Below, in pieces: positions 31,760 to 41,500 of a stretch of DNA of 64,000 nt. This stretch comes from a virus. Every line of letters starts with the position of its first letter. The stretch's first letter is position 1. Position numbers and translations under genes: made by a program. The stretch spans positions 50,612-114,611 of IMG/VR virus record IMGVR_UViG_3300034375_013346, one strand, 5' to 3'. The notes below the pieces were generated by a model. The model was not told the DNA's origin, searched no databases, and saw nothing but the letters and a program-made list of their open reading frames with translations.

Positions 31760-34216
31760 TTAGCTTCTTCCGCCCGGATCTGGATCGATAATCACATCCT
31801 TTGGGTTAGGCAGTGAAGACCCGTTATCACTCCCCGATTGATTCGCAGTACCCCCATTGGAACTAGCAGATCCACCAGTGGTTCTGCCTGCACCGGTGTT
31901 GCCATAAGCAAACACTAAGGACATATCTCCACTTCCGAATATACCCTGAACCGCCTGTATGAACAACTCTTTTGTAATTCCAACATAGAGCTTATACCCA
32001 GTAGAACTAGGATCCAGGAAGTAAGAAATTATCTCAGGCGTAGACCACCCAGTAGCTACCTTTCCTTGTACGTCGGAGGAGATGGCAGATTTCAGCTGGG
32101 CTTGACTTAGTTTTTGCTGACTACTGTTGCTTCCACCCTTGCTAACCTTTCCATTACCACTCGTTCCCAAGTTTCCGCTCTGAATACCCGAGACCTGCCA
32201 GGAACTTTTTCCAGGCTTGTTCGGTGGAGCTTTAAATACAGGAGAAGTCGGGAGAACCTTAACGTCAGCTTCTACTTTGGCCTGTACCGGAATTTGCTCA
32301 TCATCTTTTAACCAGTTTCCCCAGTATAGAGTAGAGAAAGAATTACCCCCTATTTTAGCTGTATTTACTGCTCTGCTAGTATTGGAGTCTTTCTTGGAAG
32401 CAAGTATAATATTTCTAGAAGAATCTCTTAGACTAACAGCTCTCTTTGCTAATAGGGACTTAGTTTTATTAACCTTTGAAATCCCCCGGGTATCAGTATT
32501 GTCCCCATCAGGATCTGGTGGTTTATTGGTGATATAGAACTTTCTGTTTGTAAACTGAAGTATCTGGTTAGATATGGACTCATCCACTTTAAAAGCTAAT
32601 TCACCCTTAGAAGGTTTTGCTATATTGGCATCAGCAATAGAAGGGGCATATACCTTCTTATCCATATTATTTATGAATACCATATTGTAGGTACCAGAGG
32701 AGCTAAGATCTATCTCCTGTGTTGTACCATCTGGTCCCTTTCTAAAGAATGAAAACTTATAATAGTTATCAAAAGGACTGACCCTAATATATGCCTTCCC
32801 TATCCCGTAAGAAATAGAAGGGGCACTCGAATTGCTTCTCTCCGTAATATTAGTTCCATTAACATCTAGATTAGTCAATGATGTATTCACCAAATTTCTA
32901 TCAACGAATACATTAGCAAACTTGGTAATTTCTCTAGGTGACATTTGATTAAAAGGAACGGATATATCTGTTTTTCCGGCTAGTTTATTGTATATCTTTT
33001 GCTGTTGCGGCAAAACTGAAAGTTGAAGCGGGGTAATTGTAGAACCATACTTACCCGGATCTGTCGATGTATATGTAGCTACCCTCATAATTCTGGTCTG
33101 ATCCTTGCTATTTATAAGGGTCATAGTATATCTCAATGAGAAGCTTGTAGCCACATTGGAATATCTAACTATTGGTCTAAAAAGATTCGGAACGTCATAT
33201 GCAGATGTCTGGATGCTTGTAAAGTTAGAGGTTTCCAGCCAAGCAGCACCAACCTGCTCAAGAACCTCTATCCTATTTTCTATGTAATAGCTATTGCCTA
33301 TTGAATTCTGAAACAGTATAAAATCCTCAATAAACCCGCCATCATCCGTACCAAAATATTCAAAGAAATCTCCGGTATCAGCTGGGGAGATATAGGCACC
33401 TATGTTATTGAACGGATCAGTGGGTTCCAGAGATAATGCTGCCAAAAGCTGAGTCCCGTATGTTTCATATCCGCTAACTACGGAGGTATCTGTGATCGAA
33501 TATGCATTTACCCTTAGAGGTTGGGCAGCTAAAAATCCTCTTCCGCTCTTAGAGGTTTTAGCAGCAAGCGTGAGAGGCTTGTTTGATGGACTAGCTGCGT
33601 TATACTTATTGATCATATCTGAGAGAGAAGGTATCTTCACCTCAAAATACTTATCATATATGTTAGCCCCTATGGTTAAAGGATTAGGGTTTAGTGTGTA
33701 TTGCTGTGAATTACCCTTCGAAAGCTTTATCTGGGAAAAAGTCACATAAGAACCATCAACATCCGGGTACTTGACATTAAGGATTAGTCCGTCCAGATTG
33801 TCCAGGTTATATCCGGCGAGTATATGATATCTCACGGAGTCATAAACAACATTAAGATTTGATGAGAACGATATAGGTAGGTTTGCCGTATCAGTCAGCT
33901 CAGATTTAAAATCATTGTAAGGTACTATCAGGTTCGGATTAAGGGTTACGAAGGTGGTAAGATTGGTCTGTACAACGCTATTATTAGAGGTATTCTGTGT
34001 TATTGATGCATTTTCATCCAGATTAAAAATCTGAACATCATTAGAAACCTGTCCATCGGAGTCCTTGAGAATCCCATTCACAAGTCTATTATAACCCACT
34101 GTAGGACTACCGACATTGACAAAGTAATCCTCAGGATTTGGAGGACTTGCATACATATACTCCATAACCAGATATGGAGAGAGTTGTACGTATTTAGATG
34201 TCGTTGTAAAAGCCAT
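31760..34216 (-). CDS. Large tail or baseplate protein with Gly/Ser-rich C-terminus (818 aa)
   Basis: A secreted-type, beta-rich protein with few charged residues and no enzyme motif. It begins KYVQLSPYLVMEYMY and carries repeated Asn/Ser/Thr-rich strands. The last 150 residues are Gly/Ser-rich (for example SGNLGTSGNGKVSKGGSNSS and a terminal GNTGAGRTTGGSASS). Its position among fibre-like genes supports a virion role. I cannot name the T4 counterpart. Confidence 0.6.
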   Translation of the reverse strand: MAFTTTSKYVQLSPYLVMEYMYASPPNPEDYFVNVGSPTVGYNRLVNGILKDSDGQVSNDVQIFNLDENASITQNTSNNSVVQTNLTTFVTLNPNLIVPYNDFKSELTDTANLPISFSSNLNVVYDSVRYHILAGYNLDNLDGLILNVKYPDVDGSYVTFSQIKLSKGNSQQYTLNPNPLTIGANIYDKYFEVKIPSLSDMINKYNAASPSNKPLTLAAKTSKSGRGFLAAQPLRVNAYSITDTSVVSGYETYGTQLLAALSLEPTDPFNNIGAYISPADTGDFFEYFGTDDGGFIEDFILFQNSIGNSYYIENRIEVLEQVGAAWLETSNFTSIQTSAYDVPNLFRPIVRYSNVATSFSLRYTMTLINSKDQTRIMRVATYTSTDPGKYGSTITPLQLSVLPQQQKIYNKLAGKTDISVPFNQMSPREITKFANVFVDRNLVNTSLTNLDVNGTNITERSNSSAPSISYGIGKAYIRVSPFDNYYKFSFFRKGPDGTTQEIDLSSSGTYNMVFINNMDKKVYAPSIADANIAKPSKGELAFKVDESISNQILQFTNRKFYITNKPPDPDGDNTDTRGISKVNKTKSLLAKRAVSLRDSSRNIILASKKDSNTSRAVNTAKIGGNSFSTLYWGNWLKDDEQIPVQAKVEADVKVLPTSPVFKAPPNKPGKSSWQVSGIQSGNLGTSGNGKVSKGGSNSSQQKLSQAQLKSAISSDVQGKVATGWSTPEIISYFLDPSSTGYKLYVGITKELFIQAVQGIFGSGDMSLVFAYGNTGAGRTTGGSASSNGGTANQSGSDNGSSLPNPKDVIIDPDPGGRS

Positions 34217-34228
34217 TCTATCTATTTA

Positions 34229-35020
34229 TTATTTTCCAAATTGGAGCCATTTGGGAGAATAACTTAGTCCAATTCCTACGAAAGGTCCAACCGTATATCC
34301 ACCGTTATTTAAGCCAATCCCGTAACCCGCTGATATTCCAACACCAAAAGGTTTCCTTGCAGATTTTAAAGCCCTCCTGGTCTCAGGATCGTCTATCATG
34401 TTAAGAGCTTGTAATTCTCTGAACTTTATACCTGGAAAATCAGTAGAGGCCCTTATGTATAATAAGCCATCAGAGGGATTACTATATAAACCAGTAACAA
34501 GATCTATTCTCTGACTTATGTCAAGGGAGACCTTACCTGGAAAAATTGTGCTATCAGTATCAAATCTATATGGAATAGTCCCACCTATCAAGAGACGGTT
34601 TGTACCAGGTAAATCCGGATTATACTCAAATTCTATATAAGAAGAATCTCCTCTGTTGTGGTTTGTAGAAGCAACCAGTATTGTGGTATCTCTATAGACT
34701 ATCTCAGTTCTAATTATTACACCGGGTTTCTTTTTCCTTTCTAATTCCAATCTCCCCACCAAATTCTCTTGCTCAAGTGAAAGCTCTTTATACTTCAGCT
34801 GGAAGGCAGCTCTCTCAGCCACTACTGAGTTTAATCTGGATTCCAAGTGTTTAACAGAATCCTGCTCAGCAAGAAAGTTACCTAAATTGCGGTTAGCCTC
34901 TTTCTTTGCATTCTCTGCAATTCCACATTGTCTAAACAGTAGAAATATCAGCACAATTGATAGTGCAATCGGGAAAACCCTACCACTCAGAAAAGATATT
35001 ATGTCATTATAAAGTTTCAT
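34229..35020 (-). CDS. Membrane-anchored coiled-coil protein with Gly-rich C-terminal strand, possible spanin (263 aa)
   Basis: One membrane helix near residues 16-30 (FPIALSIVLIFLLFRQC) is followed by a coiled coil (about 35-100; HLESRLNSVVAERAAF, LSLEQENLVGRLELERKK), then a beta-rich section that ends FGVGISAGYGIGLNNGGYTVGPFVGIGLSY, which looks like paired outer-membrane strands. An anchor in the inner membrane plus a coiled coil plus a beta end that could insert in the outer membrane fits a one-piece spanin. It could also be a virion protein. It overlaps the downstream end of the 81-residue coiled-coil gene by 14 bases. Confidence 0.55.
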   Translation of the reverse strand: MKLYNDIISFLSGRVFPIALSIVLIFLLFRQCGIAENAKKEANRNLGNFLAEQDSVKHLESRLNSVVAERAAFQLKYKELSLEQENLVGRLELERKKKPGVIIRTEIVYRDTTILVASTNHNRGDSSYIEFEYNPDLPGTNRLLIGGTIPYRFDTDSTIFPGKVSLDISQRIDLVTGLYSNPSDGLLYIRASTDFPGIKFRELQALNMIDDPETRRALKSARKPFGVGISAGYGIGLNNGGYTVGPFVGIGLSYSPKWLQFGK

Positions 35021-35252
35021 ACGTCATCTCAAATGGATTTAAATTCCCATCCCCATATTTTTTATTTAGTGACTCAATAAAATCTTTTTCAGACTCTCTC
35101 AGATCTTCCAATTCTCTAACTAGCGTTCCGGCTTTTAAGTTTAGTTCATCCATTCTTTCCCGGACTACATCTATCTCCGTTCTAACCCTCGAAAATTCAG
35201 ATTTAATCGACTGTGCCTTTTTAAGCTCCACTTTAGTTAATTTTTTTATCAT
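35007..35252 (-). CDS. Short coiled-coil protein (81 aa)
   Basis: Starting at the ATG at 35252, the protein is almost one helix: KKAQSIKSEFSRVRTEIDVV, RERMDELNLKAGTLVRELED and ESEKDFIESLNKKYG with regular heptads. A longer frame to 35360 would overlap the fibre gene by 77 bases and add an unlikely hydrophobic segment, so the shorter start is preferred. It overlaps the membrane protein gene by 14 bases; the two may act together. Confidence 0.6.
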   Translation of the reverse strand: MIKKLTKVELKKAQSIKSEFSRVRTEIDVVRERMDELNLKAGTLVRELEDLRESEKDFIESLNKKYGDGNLNPFEMTYETL

Positions 35253-35283
35253 ATTTATCCAAAATTTAAAAACATTCGACAAT

Positions 35284-36972
35284 TTAAATAGCCACTCCAC
35301 CGCCGCCGCCAGGAACAAATATCTCAGCACCACTAATCTGAAGCCATCCGGCAGCGACATTCTCGGAATCAGCCCAAGCTTCGTAAAAACAAGAATTATT
35401 TCCTGATATGAAAGTCAATCTTATCCTTTTACAGCCTTTCTTCAGCGGATTAATTCCATCAGCGTAGTTGTCCGGGATTGAAATATAAGCCTTATTCAGA
35501 GTTCCTGCTGATATTGCCCTTATACCACCAAATGATCTATTGGCATCATTTACCAGATATTCAATGGTCCTGTATTTTCCAGTCGTGTAATTAATCCAGG
35601 AGTAGCTGCTACCTATACTGAGGTAAAACCTACCTTTCCTCCCATCCGCAAATATCAAAGAAGGAGAAGTGGCTATTGCTGCTGGTTCTATGACTACCAC
35701 ATCTTCATTAGCAGCCACCGAAACATAATGGTAAGACTGACCGGAAAGGGTAAATGTCTGAGTGAAGGGGCTCGTAACAAGCTGGGTATATCTAGTTAGG
35801 GTTCCACCAGTAATACCAGAAGCTCCAGTTCGGGATCCAATCTGAAAAGCGTCTCCCATGGATCTTACCATGAAAGACTGCTCCCTGCTATGGCCAACCT
35901 GCGGAATGGTACCATCACCGCCTACTGCTATACCTCTACCTCCAGTGGTCCCAGCAAGGTAAGCTTGCGTCAAGTCAGCAACAGCATTATATGGGGTTCC
36001 TGATAAATTAACACTTATACCCTTACTGTGGTTGGTATTGTATCCTCTAAAGGCTTGATAGATTGAGCCGTAAAAAGGTATCAGATTTCTGTTACTAAAA
36101 GCAATATCAGGAGTAAGTCCGGAGTTTCCGCTAAAGCTCAGAGAAAACTCTGCAGAATTTGTTCTTAGATTTGACGATTCAATGTTTACATTTCCTGAGA
36201 ATGCATAGAGCTGTAAGTTAGTTCCAGTAGCACCAAGTTCAATAGAGCCAGAAGATTTTACATTTAGCAAATTGTTGCTCTGGGCGGTCACATTAGACCC
36301 AGTTGATCCAATGGACACCGAGCTACCTGCATATCTACTAAGATTCGGATTCTTCCATACCAGGGAATAGTCAGAACTAGACGATGACGCCCAGTAAAAA
36401 CCCGCTATATTACTTCTATCAGCAAATGGCTTATCCATACCGAAGATTGGGGATGAAGAATTAGCAGTAGAAATAAGAAGTTTAGCAAAATTAGGATTAA
36501 TATCCCCGGTGGTACCCTCCGAATCGGAAATAACCATGTATTTGTCTCCCGGAGATGAATTTATGACTACCGCATTATCTTCCACAGATCCAGCGGGACC
36601 AGATATTTCAGTCAAGGTACCAAAAATACCCGTGGTTTGTATAGTTTCTCCGGTGTAAACCCAATCAGTTGTATATTGGTAAACCTTCTGTCCTCCCGTA
36701 ATTCCCAGGTTTATCCAGATATCACCAGCCTGTGATATGACAGCAGATGGTTGATCTGGCGAGAAGTACCAATTTGCTGCTCTATCCCCGGTAGAACCTT
36801 GGGATCCATCTTCACCGGCTTGACCTATAATACCAGTAGCACCTATGGCTCCATCTGGTCCCATTTCACCTACTCCATTGAAATAAACTTGATTGAAATT
36901 CTGGTTTAGCTTGGACAACAAAACGTCTTTAGAATCTCCAGGTAAGATATATTTCGTATTAAATTGAGACAT
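35284..36972 (-). CDS. Collagen-like tail fibre protein (562 aa)
   Basis: The N-terminal part (MSQFNTKYILPGDSKDVLLSKLNQNF) is shared with the next gene and looks like a virion attachment domain. Residues about 33-62 are a short Gly-x-y repeat (GPDGAIGATGIIG, then GSQGSTG). The shaft is a beta-rich region typical of fibre proteins, with a Gly-rich end FVPGGGGGVAI. A paralogue lies just upstream, so the gene pair arose by duplication. It probably contacts the host surface. No enzymatic domain. Confidence 0.75.
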   Translation of the reverse strand: MSQFNTKYILPGDSKDVLLSKLNQNFNQVYFNGVGEMGPDGAIGATGIIGQAGEDGSQGSTGDRAANWYFSPDQPSAVISQAGDIWINLGITGGQKVYQYTTDWVYTGETIQTTGIFGTLTEISGPAGSVEDNAVVINSSPGDKYMVISDSEGTTGDINPNFAKLLISTANSSSPIFGMDKPFADRSNIAGFYWASSSSSDYSLVWKNPNLSRYAGSSVSIGSTGSNVTAQSNNLLNVKSSGSIELGATGTNLQLYAFSGNVNIESSNLRTNSAEFSLSFSGNSGLTPDIAFSNRNLIPFYGSIYQAFRGYNTNHSKGISVNLSGTPYNAVADLTQAYLAGTTGGRGIAVGGDGTIPQVGHSREQSFMVRSMGDAFQIGSRTGASGITGGTLTRYTQLVTSPFTQTFTLSGQSYHYVSVAANEDVVVIEPAAIATSPSLIFADGRKGRFYLSIGSSYSWINYTTGKYRTIEYLVNDANRSFGGIRAISAGTLNKAYISIPDNYADGINPLKKGCKRIRLTFISGNNSCFYEAWADSENVAAGWLQISGAEIFVPGGGGGVAI

Positions 36973-36990
36973 CAGATTTCTTTTTAGGTA

Positions 36991-38514
36991 TTATGTTACA
37001 GAGATAATTCCAGCGTCCCCCTGGTCGTTATTATAGAATATGGACAGATCAGAAGAAGTGGTACCTCTATAAAGAACCAGATCAACATAGACCGCTCCTG
37101 AGCTGAAAGCCACGCTATCAAAATTAATACCACTTGCCCCTGGGTTTTGCCCTGACACAGACCCAGATTTAACTACATAAAGGCCGTTTATTTTCTGAGC
37201 ACCTGTACCTGGATATACAATTCTAAGCTGCATGGCTGTATCGGGATTAAGATAATCACCCCAAGAGTCAGTGAGTCCGGCGGCATTAAAAACCAGATAT
37301 GCAACAGACCCAGTACCAGGGTTGAGGTCAACCTGCAAGAAGTTACCATTGTTTGCTCTGGTATAACCTATGAGCCACTGGTTATTTGTTCCTCCTCCTC
37401 CGGCACTACCATAAGCATTACCAGAATTTCCAGTAAATGTGGATGTTCCCTGTATCATTTTACTCCCCTCTATTCTTCCATCCGCTCTTACTCCGAAGTA
37501 TCTTGTTCCTGAAACCTTAAGATCCAATAAGTAAGAGGTGGTAGAAGTGGTATAGACATCAACAAATAAGCCACCGCCAACGGTGCCCGTGCTGGTGTTA
37601 ATTATCTCCATAACATAATTATTAGAAGGTGCATTAACCGTTACTGGACAATTAGTTACAAGATTACCAAGTCCTATGTAGAGGTTACTGGAATTAACAG
37701 TAAACACGCTCGCCTCACCGAAGATACTACCATTAGTGGATTGAAACTTCATAATCGATCCCGAAGTGAAAGTTGTGGAACCAGCGGACGTGATGTTTAG
37801 ATCTCCATTGGTACTCAAGAGATCCAGGGATCCTCCTGACTGGAGGGTAAGGGAATCTTGAGGAACCGTGAATAATAAATCATATGTTGTTCCTACTGGT
37901 GTTAACCATCTAAATTGCGGATGTCGATTATAATCTGCTGGGGTTCCGATACCGGATGCATTGGTTTTAGCAAATTCAACCAGAGGATAATCATTAGCAC
38001 CGTTTGTCGAAATAAGAAGCTTAGAATAAGTAGGATTTGCAGTGGTAGTTGTGGATATGGAATCGCTCAGAACCATCGTAGTTTTATCGGGGAATGGCGT
38101 ACTAAAAACTATCGCATCTTTATTTCCAGTTGGTCCTGATATACCCTCTACTAGCTTAAATGATTCCTGAGCCTTTAGGGTTTCCCCCGTATCAACCCAG
38201 CCAGAACTACTATATTGGAAAATCTTATTATCCTGTAGAGGATCCGCCCAATAGTCGCCGACAATTATAGGGTCTGATACTCCACCAAGAGGCTCAGTAC
38301 TTTGAATAAACCATTTCGTTCCCCTAGTTCCTTGTTGCCCAGGATCTCCCTTAGGACCAGCAGCACCCACAGGACCCTGAGGACCAGTTTTACCTCTGAT
38401 ACCTTGAGGTCCACCTCCATTGGAGACTATGGAATCGAAGTTGTTATTAACCTTCCTAATTATATCTTCCTGTGAATCTCCCTGGTTAAGGTTCGATATA
38501 TTCAAATTCGGCAT
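36991..38514 (-). CDS. Collagen-like tail fibre protein, paralogue of the next gene (507 aa)
   Basis: The N-terminal NLNQGDSQEDIIRKVNNNFDSIV resembles the start of the 562-aa fibre protein. Residues about 34-65 form a clearer collagen repeat, GGPQGIRGKTGPQGPVG and AGPKGDPGQQGTRG. It also shares the block 'TKWFIQSTEP...GDYWADP...KIFQYSSSGWVDTGE' with its partner's ANWYFSPDQP...GDIWINL...VYQYTTDWVYTGE. The C-terminal half is beta-rich without known motifs and differs in sequence, suggesting different receptor targets. Confidence 0.75.
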   Translation of the reverse strand: MPNLNISNLNQGDSQEDIIRKVNNNFDSIVSNGGGPQGIRGKTGPQGPVGAAGPKGDPGQQGTRGTKWFIQSTEPLGGVSDPIIVGDYWADPLQDNKIFQYSSSGWVDTGETLKAQESFKLVEGISGPTGNKDAIVFSTPFPDKTTMVLSDSISTTTTANPTYSKLLISTNGANDYPLVEFAKTNASGIGTPADYNRHPQFRWLTPVGTTYDLLFTVPQDSLTLQSGGSLDLLSTNGDLNITSAGSTTFTSGSIMKFQSTNGSIFGEASVFTVNSSNLYIGLGNLVTNCPVTVNAPSNNYVMEIINTSTGTVGGGLFVDVYTTSTTSYLLDLKVSGTRYFGVRADGRIEGSKMIQGTSTFTGNSGNAYGSAGGGGTNNQWLIGYTRANNGNFLQVDLNPGTGSVAYLVFNAAGLTDSWGDYLNPDTAMQLRIVYPGTGAQKINGLYVVKSGSVSGQNPGASGINFDSVAFSSGAVYVDLVLYRGTTSSDLSIFYNNDQGDAGIISVT

Positions 38515-38532
38515 GTTGAAATCTTATCTTTG

Positions 38533-38542
38533 TTTATATATT
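38533..38542 (-). promoter_or_regulatory. Variant promoter-like element GAATATATAA
   Basis: On the minus strand it reads GGAATATATAAAC, 18 bases before the start of the collagen-like fibre gene at 38514. Confidence 0.45.
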
Positions 38543-38558
38543 CCAAATTTAACTGTCA

Positions 38559-41500
38559 TCAAATTTTCTCAATCTGGAATGTAAATGTTGTTGAATAATT
38601 GCTGCCAGCCTCCAGGGGTAACTCAAATGTGTACGAGAGCGAATTCCTCCTGGTTAAACGGTAATTATCGTTTAGATAATAGCGATACCTTACCCTATCC
38701 GGATTTATCAAATCACCCCTTAATAGTATCTCAGTGGAGGATAAATCAGTACCTGTTTTTTTAACATACATATCGAATGTTATCCCCTGATATATCGGGG
38801 CTATATTGTTATCGATGTAAGCATTAATATCATCCTCGATACTGTTAGGATCACCCACGCCATACTCGGAAATGATATTATCAACGAAAACTTTATCTAT
38901 ACCCGCATTGAGCAAATACCTTCTGAGTATTCTATCCAATCTAATAGATCCCACGAGCTTATTATTAAGATCATCCTTCTGCCAGAAAACCTCAACATCC
39001 GGGTATATTCCTTCATCCACAGATTGTAAATCCACACTACTAAAAGCAGTTCCCAACTGACCTACGCCTTTATTGGAATTGGAAGGACCGATATTCTGTA
39101 TCTGGGAAACCGAAGCTCTGGCATTATCATTTATGAGTTGTATATCAGTAGATCCCGAGATCCTAGATATTTCCAAAGTAATGAAGGTGTAAGATGTTAT
39201 TAAGTAAGGGGTCTGCATCATTTTCGATCCAAGGAAAGATTTATTTTCCCTCATAGATCTGGTGCCAGCAACTGGTGTCTGAGTTGTGGAATTGGAATAA
39301 AGGTTATAATATCCAGGGTCCCAAGAGGACAGAAATATGGAGAAGTTTTTCCTATCTATGGGGGTTTGTCCAATTAGGGGATAAACAGGACCGCTAGGGA
39401 GTTCTTCAGATGCACTCAGAATGTTACTTCCTCTATCTACCTTGCTATAATTAAGATTCTTTAATAGTCCGAAATCTTTTTTCTCTGGGGCAAATGTGCA
39501 GTTTCTATAAGATAGATCAGCAGCTGTATATCCGGTAACCGTATCACCCTTGTCTCCCTTATACCTGATCACTTTATCAAATAGCGGCTCATAGGAGCCA
39601 GCATATCTTAATATATCGGATGCATATGATCGGCCTCCGTCAGATATACGATATCCAGTTGGTTCAGTTTGTCCTAAAGTTTGTGGACCTGCATAGGACT
39701 TTATCGGGGCAAGCCCGGAGTTCCTTAAAAAAGAAGTGGGCTTTTCGAGACGCATAAGAAAGTTATTGGATCTTGACTTTGTTGATAATGTATCCTCGTC
39801 CCAGTAGTATGTTGTGTATGAGATGTATTGACTTTCAGAATTTACTCTCTCCGATATTTGGGAAAGGGAGATTCTTCTCATTATATAAGCCATATTATTG
39901 ACCCCCCCACCAATCTGGAAAACTGGGTTGCCTCGATAAGTACTTTGAGAACCAATCGGAACCGTAGCAGGACTGCTAAAAGCAAAAGGGATATCAAATT
40001 CATAATTGGTGCCTATAGGACCAAAAGACACAAGATTTTTAGATCTCCCTATCGGCCAAGGATACTTACTGGAAATAGCTGGAACGTCGAAACTTCCAGG
40101 GCCGGTTAAACCAAGAGATCCAGTTCCTCCCACAGGGTAGATAAGGTTTATCTCCTCTCTTAGATCGGTATCGTAAGATTGATTTGGTATTATGTAGATA
40201 AACCCGGGATTTGTCGTTTCCGTCACGGAGCTCGGAGATACCACGGAGAGATCCAAGGCTGAACTTAGTTTTACATCACTTAGTCCATAAAGTTGAAGCC
40301 CGCCGGCGACTCCTGCGGTTACGCCTATCTGCAAATCCTTCTTTTTATCAACCATACTGTATAATAATGTATAGTCAACAAAAGCACCAGTAGGTCCGGG
40401 ATCATTTAAATTAAATGCTCTATAGTCATTTACGACAATATTGCATATAAAGAGTATCGACTTCTGCTGGGTATTTTCTATGAATTCATAACTGACCGGA
40501 GACTGTATAGTATCAGGCGTCTCGTCGACTACTCTCAGGACTGCAGAAAATTTATAATCCTCAAAACCCCTGTAATTGGAGATAAATTTCTCAGAATCAG
40601 TAGTTGGATTAGCTACATTACTCTTCCTTTTTAAAGACATCTTTACCCCTCTAAACACAGTATCGTAATATCCTGTGGCCTGATTATAGAAAAAAGGTGT
40701 GAAAAGCTCCTTTGTGAAGTTATCTCCAGAATTGTAGGGTGATGGATAATCAAGACTATCCACAGTGAAGAAAGACGAGAAATAAAGATAATCGCTTGGG
40801 TCCGCACTCTGAATTAAATCCAGATCGACAGCACCAGGTAGATAATTCCTCTGGTCATTTATTTTATCTACGGGATACCCAGGAGGTATACCTTCAAGTA
40901 GCATCCATTCGTGGGTAAGATACTTAGGATCCGGGATTTCCCTCTCGAAACTCGGAGAAAAATTAGTGGGGCTAAAAGCTGGAGATACGTTCAATCTGTA
41001 AGAATTTCCTCTAGCGTCGGTTCCACCAAAATACCCCCATTTATTGATATACGGGACTATTTTAGATCTATTAGCCCTCCTCTGCGTGTAATTCTCTCTC
41101 AGGTATTCATACTCACTCTCTAGTTTTCCATATTCAAATAGAGCGCCCTTATTTTCATCAGATGGAACTTGTTCATCCGAATCTATAGATTGAATACCAT
41201 AAAATCCATCAAAAGCATCTAGATTTTCCTCAAATTTAATGGAGCCAACATCATAAATAGTACTAGGATTATCCCAGAAGACCTGGGTAAAAATGGCAGG
41301 AACTACAACCGAAGGAGTCCCGTCTATAGCTATCCCCTCGTCGTAAAAGATACTAACAGATGAACCTATAAAAGCAGATCCTGAGCCTAAAACCCTTTCG
41401 GACGGCAGTCCCCGATCAACCCTAACAGATCCTTTCATCACCAAATATTTGGCATTCTCCACTATCTGTCCGGAGACTCCCGGAATAAGGTCAAAATATC

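Noticed and set aside
35284-35360. Start of the coiled-coil gene at 35360.
   Set aside because: It would overlap the fibre gene by 77 bases and add an odd hydrophobic part; the ATG at 35252 is better.
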